Shown here in pieces: positions 16,242-26,195 of a DNA stretch of 64,000 nt. A program made the position numbers and the translations under genes. The stretch is taken from the NCBI RefSeq assembly GCF_016907995.1, contig NZ_JAFBDA010000013.1, positions 25,367 to 89,366 of the forward strand. The letters run 5' to 3'. The notes under the pieces were generated by a model. The model saw nothing but the letters and a program-made list of their open reading frames with translations. It was not told the DNA's origin and did no database searches. Source of the DNA: Clostridium sardiniense (GTDB taxonomy: Bacteria > Bacillota > Clostridia > Clostridiales > Clostridiaceae). The stretch's first letter is position 1. The number at the start of each line of letters is the position of its first letter.

Positions 16242-18819
16242 TGGAAGAAATATCTATTCGCATAGAAAGTGTATGAGAATGGATGTTGATTTAGAAGGAT
16301 ATTCTGAGACACCAAGTAATAAAATAGAGGGATTCAATGATGAACTTTTAAGACTCTTACCTATTCTAAAGGAACATAGATGCGGTATAGATACTGAGGG
16401 TGGGTTTGTTATAAGATTAAATGAAGGTACATATCTATCACATATTTGTGAGCACATAGTAATTGGAATGCAAAATATGCTAGGTATGGATGTTTCCTAT
16501 GGTAAGGCTAGGGAATGTGAAGGAGACCATTACTATATTATTTATGAATTTATGTATGAAAATACGTCAGTTGAAATAGGAAAATTAGCCGTTGATTTAA
16601 TAAATTCATTAATAACAAAGAAAAGTATAAATTTTGAAGAAAGATTAAAATTAGTTAGTGATATATTAAGTAAGGAATCAGTAGGCCCAAGTACGGAAGC
16701 TATAAAAGTAGCTGCTGAGAGAGTTGGGTTACCTGTTTTTGAAATAGACAACTCAGGATATTATCAAATAGGATATGGAAAACAAGGACGTATTATAGAA
16801 GCTACTATAGGGTCAAATACTACATGTATTGGAGCGGATATAGCATGTGATAAGATGTTTACAAAAACCTTATTAAAGAGTCAAAGTATACCAGTTGCTG
16901 ATGGAGAAAAAGTATATAATGTAATAGGTTTATTAAAAGCAGCTGAAAGTATTGGATATCCAGTTGTATTAAAACCACAATGTGGTAATCAAGGTAAGGG
17001 CGTATTCTTAAATATAAAAAATGAAAAAGAGCTTATAAAAGTTTATAACAAATTATCAAATGAATATAAAGATATAATAATAGAAAGATATGTAAGCGGA
17101 AATGATTATAGAGTATGCGTAATAAACAACGAAGTTGTTGCAGCTTCACTAAGAATTCCGCCAAAGGTTTCAGGTGATGGAAAGAGAAGTATAAGTGAAC
17201 TTATAGAAGAGTTAAATAATGATCCTCTAAGGGGAGACGATCATGAAAAACCTTTAACTAAGATTAAGATTGATGATGATATGAAGGAACTTCTTTTAGA
17301 ATCAGGATATAAAATAAGTAGTATTCCTAAGGTAGGTGAAGAAGTAGTCCTAAGAAGGAATGCAAATCTTTCTACTGGTGGAATGGCTATAGATTGTACT
17401 GATGAAATATGCGAAGAAAATAAGAGGTATTGTATAAAAGCAGCAAAGATTATTGGATTAGATATCTGTGGAATTGATATAACAGCTTTAAGTATAGGAG
17501 AACCTATAAAAGAGCAAGGTGTAGTAATGGAAGTGAATGCAGCACCAGGAATAAGAATGCATCATTATCCATCAAGTGGAGAACCGAGGGATGTAGGAAA
17601 GGCTATACTAAATCATTTGTATAATGGAAAACCTAGAAATATTCCTGTAGTAGCTATTACAGGAACTAATGGAAAAACTACAACAACTAGACTTATATCC
17701 TATGTATTAAATCTTATGGGAAATATTGTTGGCATGACATCTACAGAAGGTATTTATATTGGAGATGAATGCATAGATATAGGTGATGATACAGGTTATG
17801 AAAGTGCAAAATCAATTCTATTAAACAAAGATGTGGATGTTGCGGTACTTGAGACAGCCAGAGGTGGAATGATAAAGAAAGGATTAGCTTATGATTTAGC
17901 TGATGTTGGAGTAGTAACTAATATAACTGAAGACCATCTAGGAATTGATGAAATATACACAATGGAAGATTTAAGTTTTATAAAATCATTAGTAACTGAA
18001 GCTGTAAAGCCAAGTGGATACTCTGTAATAAATGCAGATGATAATTGGAGTAGAAATTTAATAGATAGAGCTAGAGGAGAGATAATATATTTTTCCAAAG
18101 ATAAAAATAATAGCTTAATACAAAAAAATATACTTGCTGGAAAGAAGGCTGTATTTATAGATGATGGTATTCTTTGTGTAGTTAATAATAATAAAAAATA
18201 TAATGTACTAAAGGTTGATGATATACCAATAACATTAAATGGCAGTTTAATATTTAATATTGAAAATGCACTAGCAGCATGTGCGGCATTAGTAGGAATT
18301 GGCATAGATTACTGCATGATAGCTAGAGGGTTTAATAAGTTTAAATTAGATTATGAACATAATGCTGGTAGGTTTAATATGTATAAATTAAATGGTAGAA
18401 CTATTATATTAGACTATGGTCACAACGTAGATGGATTTAGGGCTATATTTGAATCTTTAAAATCTATGAATTTTAATAAACTAATTGGAGTTATAGGTAT
18501 TCCTGGTGATAGAAATGACGAAATGGCAATTGATATAGGGAAAATAAGTGATAAAAATTTAGATTTTATTATAATAAAAGAAGACATTGATAAGAGAGGA
18601 AGAAAGCCAGGAGAAATTGCTAGCTTGATAGAAAATGGAATATCTGATAAAAATAAGTATAAAATTGTTTTGGAAGAACCAGAAGCTCTTAAAGAAGCTA
18701 TAAGAATTAGTGAAGAGGGAGATGTTATAGTAGCATTCTTTGAAGAATTACAGCCTTTAATGAAGGTTGTTGAGAATTATAGAGACGATAATGAAAAAGA
18801 AGAGTTGGTTAATTTATAA
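16213..18819 (+). CDS. cphA: Cyanophycin synthetase
   Basis: An 868-residue two-step ligase that polymerises Asp and then adds Arg to each side chain, using ATP. The N-terminal domain is followed by an ATP-grasp domain (QCGNQGKGVFL near residue 256) that handles Asp addition, and a Mur-ligase-like domain with P-loop GTNGKTTTTR near residue 481 for Arg addition. Length is typical. The start at 16213 has GAGGAGG 13 bases upstream inside the 3' end of cphB; the overlap suggests translational coupling. Synthesis and breakdown genes therefore share one transcript. Confidence 0.93.
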   Translation: MKIKGIRIFNGRNIYSHRKCMRMDVDLEGYSETPSNKIEGFNDELLRLLPILKEHRCGIDTEGGFVIRLNEGTYLSHICEHIVIGMQNMLGMDVSYGKARECEGDHYYIIYEFMYENTSVEIGKLAVDLINSLITKKSINFEERLKLVSDILSKESVGPSTEAIKVAAERVGLPVFEIDNSGYYQIGYGKQGRIIEATIGSNTTCIGADIACDKMFTKTLLKSQSIPVADGEKVYNVIGLLKAAESIGYPVVLKPQCGNQGKGVFLNIKNEKELIKVYNKLSNEYKDIIIERYVSGNDYRVCVINNEVVAASLRIPPKVSGDGKRSISELIEELNNDPLRGDDHEKPLTKIKIDDDMKELLLESGYKISSIPKVGEEVVLRRNANLSTGGMAIDCTDEICEENKRYCIKAAKIIGLDICGIDITALSIGEPIKEQGVVMEVNAAPGIRMHHYPSSGEPRDVGKAILNHLYNGKPRNIPVVAITGTNGKTTTTRLISYVLNLMGNIVGMTSTEGIYIGDECIDIGDDTGYESAKSILLNKDVDVAVLETARGGMIKKGLAYDLADVGVVTNITEDHLGIDEIYTMEDLSFIKSLVTEAVKPSGYSVINADDNWSRNLIDRARGEIIYFSKDKNNSLIQKNILAGKKAVFIDDGILCVVNNNKKYNVLKVDDIPITLNGSLIFNIENALAACAALVGIGIDYCMIARGFNKFKLDYEHNAGRFNMYKLNGRTIILDYGHNVDGFRAIFESLKSMNFNKLIGVIGIPGDRNDEMAIDIGKISDKNLDFIIIKEDIDKRGRKPGEIASLIENGISDKNKYKIVLEEPEALKEAIRISEEGDVIVAFFEELQPLMKVVENYRDDNEKEELVNL

Positions 18820-18830
18820 ATATTTAAATT

Positions 18831-18908
18831 AAAGATTAGACACATAATATTTTTTAATTATTCTATAATCCATTTGAATTATTAAAAAATTATGTGTCTA
18901 ATCTTTTT
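18831..18908 (+). terminator. Long hairpin / terminator after cphA
   Basis: Two near-identical arms of about 31-33 bases (starting AAAGATTAGACACATAAT) face each other around a 12-base loop, and the right arm ends in TTTTTAT. This is an unusually long terminator-like stem. Confidence 0.7.
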
Positions 18909-18985
18909 ATATTACAAAAATAGACAGAGAGAATTAGCTATGATAAAATATGAGATAACATTGACGGAGGGAAGGGATATGTGTA

Positions 18986-19828
18986 ATGAAAGCAAAGGCA
19001 TATGCTAAGGTTAATATAGCATTAGATGTTATTGGAAAAAGAGAAGATGGATATCATTTATTAAGAATGATAATGCAAGCAATAGATTTATACGATGAGA
19101 TATTGATAGAAAAGATAGATAAAGGAATAAGGATAAATTGTAATAAGCCATATGTACCAACTGATGAAAGAAATTTAGCTTATAAGGCAGCAAAGCTATT
19201 TATGGATAAATTCAATATTAAATCAGGAGTTAATATAACAATCAACAAAAACATACCAGTATCTGCTGGGTTAGCTGGTGGAAGCACAGATTGTGCAGCT
19301 GTATTAAAACTCATGAATAAGATGTTTAAGACTAATCTTAGTGATCAAGAATTGATGGATTTAGGTGTTAAACTGGGTGCAGATGTTCCTTACTGCATAA
19401 TTGGAGGAACGGCACTTTGTGAAGGGATAGGAGAGAAGATAACTAAGTTAAAATCATTCAAAGATAAAATACTAGTTTTAGTAAAACCTCCTTTTGGTGT
19501 TTCAACAAAGGTGGTATATCAAGAGTTTGATTTGTCAAAAGTTGTATTCCATCCTAATGTAGAAGGACTTATTAAAAATATAGAAGAAGGTAATTTGAAA
19601 TATGTAGCAAGTAATATGAAGAATTTGCTTGAAAATGTTACTCTTGCAAAGTATAAAGAGATAATTTCCATTAAACAATCAATGATTGAATGTGGATCTA
19701 TTGGAAGTATGATGAGTGGGAGTGGCCCAACTGTATTTGCATTTTTTGATGATATGGTTAAAGCACAAAAGTGTTATGATATAATGAAAAAGAAATATAA
19801 AGATGTATGTATAACAAGAACAATATAA
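18986..19828 (+). CDS. ispE: 4-diphosphocytidyl-2-C-methyl-D-erythritol kinase
   Basis: A 280-residue GHMP kinase that phosphorylates CDP-ME in the non-mevalonate (MEP) isoprenoid pathway. It has the N-terminal AKVNIALDVIGKREDGYH motif, the ATP-binding PVSAGLAGGSTDCAA loop near residue 92 and the C-terminal MMSGSGPTVFAFF motif. Length is typical. The ATG at 18986 follows GGAGGGAAGGG. In Bacillus ispE also lies just downstream of veg, so the cphB-cphA pair is an insertion in this conserved order, or a lineage feature. Confidence 0.95.
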   Translation: MKAKAYAKVNIALDVIGKREDGYHLLRMIMQAIDLYDEILIEKIDKGIRINCNKPYVPTDERNLAYKAAKLFMDKFNIKSGVNITINKNIPVSAGLAGGSTDCAAVLKLMNKMFKTNLSDQELMDLGVKLGADVPYCIIGGTALCEGIGEKITKLKSFKDKILVLVKPPFGVSTKVVYQEFDLSKVVFHPNVEGLIKNIEEGNLKYVASNMKNLLENVTLAKYKEIISIKQSMIECGSIGSMMSGSGPTVFAFFDDMVKAQKCYDIMKKKYKDVCITRTI

Positions 19829-19841
19829 AATAAATATATAT

Positions 19842-19870
19842 GTATAGAACTCCTTTAACTGGTAATAATG
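19842..19870 (+). promoter_or_regulatory. Forespore-type (sigma F) promoter of spoIIR
   Basis: GTATA (19842-19846), 14 bases, GGTAATAATG (19861-19870) fits sigma F except for the last base. spoIIR is a sigma-F gene in Bacillus. The predicted start near 19877 lies inside the right arm of the overlapping hairpin. Confidence 0.55.
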
Positions 19871-19894
19871 ATTACTAGTAAGGGGGTTTTTATT
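19848..19894 (+). terminator. ispE terminator hairpin that also contains the spoIIR ribosome site
   Basis: The left arm (19848-19866) pairs with 19871-19888 (18 pairs, one bulge) around an AATG loop, followed by T-rich sequence. The spoIIR ribosome site AAGGGGG (19880-19886) is in the right arm. Transcripts starting upstream would therefore be terminated or have the site masked. Confidence 0.65.
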
Positions 19895-20629
19895 ATGAAA
19901 AAAGTATTTTATGCATTTATATTAATTATAATTTCAATGTTATTTTCAGGGTGTACAAGCAGTGAGGTGGGCAACTTAAAGGTAGATAGTGAAATCACTT
20001 ATGATTATGATAGTGTGCAAGAGGAAATAATTAGATTTCACGTAATTGCAAATAGTGATACTGATGAGGATCAGGAACTAAAACTTAAAGTGAGAGATGA
20101 AGTAATTAAGTTTCTTACACCATTACTAGATAAATCATCAAGTATAGAGGAATCTAGAGAAATACTTAAAGAAAATGATAAGAAGGTTATTGATATAGCT
20201 AAAAAAGTTATAAAAGAAAATGGATATAATTATAGTGTTAAAAGCGAACTTTCAAGAGAGAATTTCCCGGAAAAGATATATGGAAATATAGTATTACCAC
20301 AAGGAGAATATGAAGCTTATAGAATCTTAATAGGAAAGTCATCAGGACAAAACTGGTGGTGTGTTATGTTTCCACCATTATGCTTTGTAGATGTAACTAA
20401 AGGTGAGGTCGCATATAATGAGACAGAAAGACAAATGAATAAAGTTGTTGAAAATAAAAATAAACCTGTAGAAAAAAATGATAGTAAAAATGGAAAGAGT
20501 AAACAGAATGATAAGGATAATAAAATAGATGAAGAAGTTAATAAAATAGAGGATGACACAAAGATAGATGAAAAACAAGAGTATAATGTTAAATTTAAGA
20601 TTGTAGAAGTTATAAAGGGATTATTTTAA
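19895..20629 (+). CDS. spoIIR: Stage II sporulation protein R
   Basis: A 244-residue SpoIIR, the forespore-made signal that is exported to the intermembrane space and triggers SpoIIGA to process pro-sigma-E. The diagnostic stretch IIRFHVIANSDTDEDQELKLKVRDEV is near residue 47, and NWWCVMFPPLCFVD is near residue 155. The N-terminus is a signal peptide ending in LFSGC, a possible lipobox. A Lys/Asn/Asp-rich tail from about residue 180 is low complexity. The ATG at 19895 follows AAGGGGG with good spacing. Confidence 0.93.
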   Translation: MKKVFYAFILIIISMLFSGCTSSEVGNLKVDSEITYDYDSVQEEIIRFHVIANSDTDEDQELKLKVRDEVIKFLTPLLDKSSSIEESREILKENDKKVIDIAKKVIKENGYNYSVKSELSRENFPEKIYGNIVLPQGEYEAYRILIGKSSGQNWWCVMFPPLCFVDVTKGEVAYNETERQMNKVVENKNKPVEKNDSKNGKSKQNDKDNKIDEEVNKIEDDTKIDEKQEYNVKFKIVEVIKGLF

Positions 20630-20678
20630 TAGTTACCTTAAAAATTAACTTGATAAAACTAATGAAGAATCATAAACT

Positions 20679-20697
20679 ATAATTTGTAACAAATTAT
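20679..20697 (+). promoter_or_regulatory. Palindrome overlapping a -10 element before the PP-loop gene
   Basis: ATAATTTGTAACAAATTAT is a perfect dyad with a one-base centre, and its left arm overlaps TATAAT at 20678-20683. It may be an operator; the regulator is unknown. Confidence 0.35.
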
Positions 20698-20749
20698 GAA
20701 TTTGGGATAGTTAAAGTTTAAATAAACTAATTATTAGGAGGAAATTTTA

Positions 20750-21739
20750 ATGACTAGAGCACTAGCTATGATATCAGGTGGATTAGATAGTATATTATCA
20801 GCAAAATTAATTAAGGATCAAGGAATAGAAGTAATAGGAATATGCTTTAAATCATATTTTTTTGATGAAGAAAATGCTAAAAGAATGACTGAACAAATAG
20901 GTATACCTTTAGAGGTTGTTGACTTTTCAGTTGAACATTTTGAAATGGTTAAGGATCCTAAAAATGGATGGGGAAAAAATATGAATCCATGCATAGATTG
21001 TCATGCTATGATGATGAGGTATTCAGGAGAATTAATAAAAAAATTTAATGCAGATTTTATAATAACAGGTGAAGTTTTAAATCAAAGACCAATGTCTCAA
21101 AATAGACAAGCTTTAAATAAAGTTAGAAAAGAATCAGGTTTTAAAGATATTATACTAAGACCTTTATGTGCAAAAAATTTAGATGAAACTGAAATGGAAA
21201 AATCAGGGTTAGTAGATAGAGAAAAATTACTTGATATATCAGGAAGAAGTAGAAAAGTACAAATGGAACTTGCAGAAAAGTGGGGAATAAAAGATTATCC
21301 ATCACCTGCGGGCGGATGTAGATTAACAGAGCCTAATTATTCATTAAGGCTTAAAGAATCACTTGAAAGAAATGGTGATGTATCTCCAAAAGAAATAGAA
21401 TTATTAAGATTTGGAAGACATTTTGTTAGTGAAAATGGTTGTAAAATAATAGCTACTAGAACTAAAGATGAAGGCGATAGAATAAAAAATGTTTTAACTA
21501 AAGAAGATTTAGTATTATATCCAACAAGCCATAATGGTGCTATGATAGTGATAAGTGGAAAGTATAATGAAAAAGATAAGGAATTAGCAGCTAAGATAGC
21601 AGGTAGATATTGCAAGGGGAAAGATCTTGATGAGGTAGAAATAGCTTATGGGAAATTTGGATGTAAATTTGAAGGAACTTTAAAAGTTAAACCAGCTAGT
21701 GAAGATGAGATAAATAAGTACATAATACAAGGTAAATAA
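20750..21739 (+). CDS. PP-loop ATPase, ThiI/MnmA-like tRNA sulfur-transfer protein
   Basis: A 329-residue protein with the PP-loop ATP-pyrophosphatase motif SGGLDS at residues 9-14, a CIDCH motif near residue 82 and a C-terminal domain with SPAGGCRLTEP near residue 185. This matches the short clostridial proteins annotated as ThiI-like or tRNA 2-thiouridylase-like; it lacks the THUMP domain of full ThiI. It probably activates a tRNA base for sulfur insertion, with the Cys residues acting in sulfur relay. The substrate is not certain. ATG follows TTAGGAGG, and a DUF1934 gene follows in the operon. Confidence 0.75.
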   Translation: MTRALAMISGGLDSILSAKLIKDQGIEVIGICFKSYFFDEENAKRMTEQIGIPLEVVDFSVEHFEMVKDPKNGWGKNMNPCIDCHAMMMRYSGELIKKFNADFIITGEVLNQRPMSQNRQALNKVRKESGFKDIILRPLCAKNLDETEMEKSGLVDREKLLDISGRSRKVQMELAEKWGIKDYPSPAGGCRLTEPNYSLRLKESLERNGDVSPKEIELLRFGRHFVSENGCKIIATRTKDEGDRIKNVLTKEDLVLYPTSHNGAMIVISGKYNEKDKELAAKIAGRYCKGKDLDEVEIAYGKFGCKFEGTLKVKPASEDEINKYIIQGK

Positions 21740-21753
21740 GGAGGTAGAGCATT

Positions 21754-22167
21754 TTGGAAAAAAAAGCGATTATTAAGATAATTAGTAATGCTACTATGGA
21801 AAATGAAGAACTTATAGAAGTGGTTACTCCAGGTAGCTTAAAGAATGAGAATGATGAAATAATTGCAATGTATAAAGAGACTGAGATATCTGGAATGAAT
21901 GGAACGGATACAAAGCTTAGAATTGGTGATGAATATATCATTCTTGAAAGAGAAGGAAGCACAACAACAAAAATGCATTTTGAAAAAGGCAAACCATCTG
22001 TTTGTTTATATAATACACCTTATGGAATGTTAGAATTAACAATTGATACTAAAGAGTTAAAAATAGATATGACAGAAGATGGCGGGAATGTTGAGATAAA
22101 GTATGAAATGCAAGTAGAGGGGCAACCATCATTTAAAACACAATTAAAATTAGATATAAAAGCATAA
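21754..22167 (+). CDS. DUF1934 family protein (YwiB-like)
   Basis: A 137-residue protein of the DUF1934 / YwiB family, small beta-barrel proteins of unknown function common in Firmicutes. It shows the alternating-strand pattern and the recognisable end (KYEMQVEGQPSFKTQLKLDIK). It starts with TTG after AGGAGG, 14 bases after the PP-loop gene, and closes the two-gene operon. Confidence 0.8.
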   Translation: MEKKAIIKIISNATMENEELIEVVTPGSLKNENDEIIAMYKETEISGMNGTDTKLRIGDEYIILEREGSTTTKMHFEKGKPSVCLYNTPYGMLELTIDTKELKIDMTEDGGNVEIKYEMQVEGQPSFKTQLKLDIKA

Positions 22168-22169
22168 TA

Positions 22170-22220
22170 AAATCACCTTACTAGATTATGATTACGTTAA
22201 TTTAGTAGGGTGATTTTTTA
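22170..22220 (+). terminator. Intrinsic terminator after the DUF1934 gene
   Basis: AAATCACCTTACTA pairs with TAGTAGGGTGATTT (one G-U) and a T-run follows. Confidence 0.85.
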
Positions 22221-22244
22221 TTAAATTTGTTTAAATTAAATCTT

Positions 22245-22273
22245 GTCTATAAAAATAAAAAGTGGGAATAATT
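22245..22273 (+). promoter_or_regulatory. Possible forespore-type promoter of the small gene at 22295
   Basis: GTCTA, 14 bases, GGGAATAATT. The -10 fits GGnRAnAnTW fully, and the -35 has one mismatch. The predicted start, near 22280, coincides with the AGGAGG ribosome site. Confidence 0.4.
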
Positions 22274-22294
22274 TAATAAAAGGAGGGAATGTGT

Positions 22295-22588
22295 ATGATT
22301 AATGAGGAAAAGTATTTTAGAATAATAAAACAAATATGTGCCTTTAATAACATATCCAAAGAAGAATTACTGGATATATTAAAGGAAAAAGATATGAAAT
22401 ACTTACTAATTTTATTTTTGAAAAAATATGATTGTTGGAGTGAAGAAGAATTAAAAGAAGTTTTAAATGTTAAAACACGAAAAAGCATACATTATAACTA
22501 CCAGAAAGCTGAAGAAAAATTATTGATAAATAAGAAATTTAGAGATAAATATTTTGAAATAGAGAAAAAAATAGACGCAGAATTATAA
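22295..22588 (+). CDS. Small protein with a DnaA domain IV-like helix-turn-helix region (tentative)
   Basis: A 97-residue, mainly helical, charged protein. Residues about 45-90 (KKYDCWSEEELKEVLNV, then SIHYNYQKAEEKL) resemble the DnaA C-terminal or Trp-repressor-type helix-turn-helix, where a Thr/Ser-x-x-x-Tyr helix precedes a basic helix. This is only a resemblance. The ATG at 22295 is preferred over 22289 because AGGAGG is only 2 bases from the latter. The gene has its own forespore-type promoter. DNA binding is not proven. Confidence 0.65.
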   Translation: MINEEKYFRIIKQICAFNNISKEELLDILKEKDMKYLLILFLKKYDCWSEEELKEVLNVKTRKSIHYNYQKAEEKLLINKKFRDKYFEIEKKIDAEL

Positions 22589-22694
22589 AAAAATAAGAAA
22601 TGAATAAAATATAAATAAAAAATGACTAGATATTAAAAAATAAATGTGGTACTATATTATCTATGTTATTTAAAGAGAATTGTTTTAGCACGAA

Positions 22695-22721
22695 TACCCC
22701 ATAAATGAAATTTATGGGGTA
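22695..22721 (+). promoter_or_regulatory. Leader hairpin upstream of pyrG
   Basis: TACCCCATAAAT and ATTTATGGGGTA form a perfect 12-base stem with a GAA loop, about 70 bases before pyrG. No T-run follows. pyrG is regulated through its leader in Bacillus, but I see no G-rich transcript start here, so the mechanism is open. Confidence 0.5.
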
Positions 22722-22778
22722 ATATCTATTATAACTTTGAATAGTCTATATGTCAATAAAAAATAAATTTTCTCATAG

Positions 22779-24398
<1,620 letters not shown>

Positions 24399-24417
24399 AA
24401 TAAATTATTATATAATA

Positions 24418-24446
24418 AAGGTATTCTAAATTTTTAGAATACCTTT
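24418..24446 (+). terminator. Intrinsic terminator of pyrG
   Basis: AAAGGTATTCTAAA / TTTAGAATACCTTT forms a strong hairpin ending in T residues. Confidence 0.85.
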
Positions 24447-24658
24447 ATATATTTTAGGAGAAGATTATAAATATAATTATTATAAAATGAATCTTTTTAA
24501 TTAATTATAAACAAATACCCTAAATACCTTGCAAACATAAGGTTATTGAAGGATAATAAAATAAAAGTCAAGTTATCTAAGAATCTTACCTTAAGAGTTC
24601 CCTAAAGAATGAATTTAAGTTTTTATATAAATATTGAACTAAATATGGAGGTGTCATT

Positions 24659-26146
24659 TTGACAAGAGAAGTTTACGAAGGTATGACATTAGCAAGTCTA
24701 AAAGAAGTTGCTAAAGAGTTAAAAATAAAAAATATATCAAAATATAAAAAAAGTGAATTGATAGATGAAATTCTAAAGAATAAAGTAAATTCTATAGAAA
24801 AAGATGGTGTTATATTAAAAGAAAAAATATCACCTAAGCCTAGAGAAATAAATACTCAAAACTACCAAAATAATCATCAAAACACTCAAAACAATTATCA
24901 AAACACTCAAAATAGTTACCAAAATACAAATAGAAGTCACACTCAAGGTGATAGGAATTATACTCAAAATGATAGAAGGTATAACAATCAAGGGGAGAGA
25001 AACCATAATCAAAATGATATGGCTCAAGCTGTTACAGTATCAGGTATATTAGAGATTCAAGAAAATAATAGCTTTGGATTTTTAAGAGGAAAGAATTGCT
25101 TAAGTAGTAATCAAGATGTGTATGTATCTCCAGCTCAAATTAGAAGATTCAACCTATCAACTGGAGATAAATTAGAAGGTAAGGTTAGGGAGCCTAAAGA
25201 AGGAGAAAAGTTTAAAGCGTTAATATACTTAGAAAAAGTAAATGATGAAAATCCTGAAAAGGCTGTAGGAAGAACTAAATTCGAAAAATTAACTCCAATA
25301 TATCCAAAGGAAAGAATTAGACTTGAACGTAAGGGAGAAAATGATCTTTCAACAAGATTAATGGATATAATTTGTCCTTTGGGAAAGGGACAAAGAGGTA
25401 TGATTGTTGCACCACCAAAGGCTGGTAAAACAACACTTTTAAAGAAATTAGCTCAAAATATATCAAAGAATTGTCCGGAAGTTAAGCTTATAGTATTACT
25501 TATAGATGAAAGACCGGAAGAAGTTACAGATATGCAAAGATCAATAAATGGAGAGGTAATGTACTCAACATTTGATGAAGAACCTCAAAATCATGAGAAA
25601 GTATCAAAAATGGTATTAGAACATGGTAAAAGAAGAGTTGAGCAAGGTCAAGATGTTGTAATTCTTTTAGATAGTTTAACAAGACTTTCAAGAGCGTATA
25701 ATTTAACAATTACTCCAACAGGAAGAACATTAACAGGGGGATTAGATCCTGGTGCATTAATAATGCCTAAGAAATTCTTTGGGGCTGCAAGAAATATTGA
25801 AGAGGGCGGTAGTTTGACAATTCTTGCAACAGCTCTTGTAGATACAGGTTCAAGAATGGACGATATGATATTTGAAGAATTTAAAGGTACTGGTAATATG
25901 GAAGTACACTTAGATAGAAGACTTCAAGAGAGAAGAATATTCCCAGCTATAGATATTTATAAATCAGGAACAAGAAAAGAAGATTTATTATTGAGCAATC
26001 AAGAAAGAGAAGTTGCATTTGCAATTAGAAAAATAATGTATACAGATGGAAATGTAGATAACGTAACAGAAAATCTAATTAAAATGCTAGGTAAAACTAA
26101 AGATAATGAAGAGTTTATAAGAGTATTTGAAAAAAATAATATTTAG
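24659..26146 (+). CDS. rho: Transcription termination factor Rho with prion-like insert
   Basis: A 495-residue hexameric RNA-dependent ATPase that ends transcription. The N-terminal Rho_N helices (1-45) lead to an Asn/Gln-rich low-complexity insert (about 64-122, with repeats such as NTQNNYQ), then the RNA-binding cold-shock-like domain (GFLRGKNCL near 142) and the ATPase core with P-loop [13 protein letters not shown] near 250 and [11 protein letters not shown] near 280. It starts with TTG after GGAGGTG. A 210-base leader after the pyrG terminator holds no clear gene and may allow self-regulation. The insert corresponds to the domain shown to form a prion in C. botulinum Rho. Confidence 0.96.
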   Translation: MTREVYEGMTLASLKEVAKELKIKNISKYKKSELIDEILKNKVNSIEKDGVILKEKISPKPREINTQNYQNNHQNTQNNYQNTQNSYQNTNRSHTQGDRNYTQNDRRYNNQGERNHNQNDMAQAVTVSGILEIQENNSFGFLRGKNCLSSNQDVYVSPAQIRRFNLSTGDKLEGKVREPKEGEKFKALIYLEKVNDENPEKAVGRTKFEKLTPIYPKERIRLERKGENDLSTRLMDIICPLGKGQRGMIVAPPKAGKTTLLKKLAQNISKNCPEVKLIVLLIDERPEEVTDMQRSINGEVMYSTFDEEPQNHEKVSKMVLEHGKRRVEQGQDVVILLDSLTRLSRAYNLTITPTGRTLTGGLDPGALIMPKKFFGAARNIEEGGSLTILATALVDTGSRMDDMIFEEFKGTGNMEVHLDRRLQERRIFPAIDIYKSGTRKEDLLLSNQEREVAFAIRKIMYTDGNVDNVTENLIKMLGKTKDNEEFIRVFEKNNI

Positions 26147-26150
26147 AATA

Positions 26151-26195
26151 AAAAGACTGATACAAAAAGTTAAATGACTTTTTGTATCAGTCTTT
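26151..26195. terminator. Bidirectional terminator between rho and the glucosyltransferase
   Basis: AAAGACTGATACAAAAAGT and its complement surround a short loop, with T-rich ends on both strands. It overlaps the last codons of the minus-strand gene. Confidence 0.88.

Noticed and set aside
24399..24658. A riboswitch or T-box in the rho leader
   Set aside because: I found only a small ACCTT/AAGGT hairpin and no conserved riboswitch or T-box motif.
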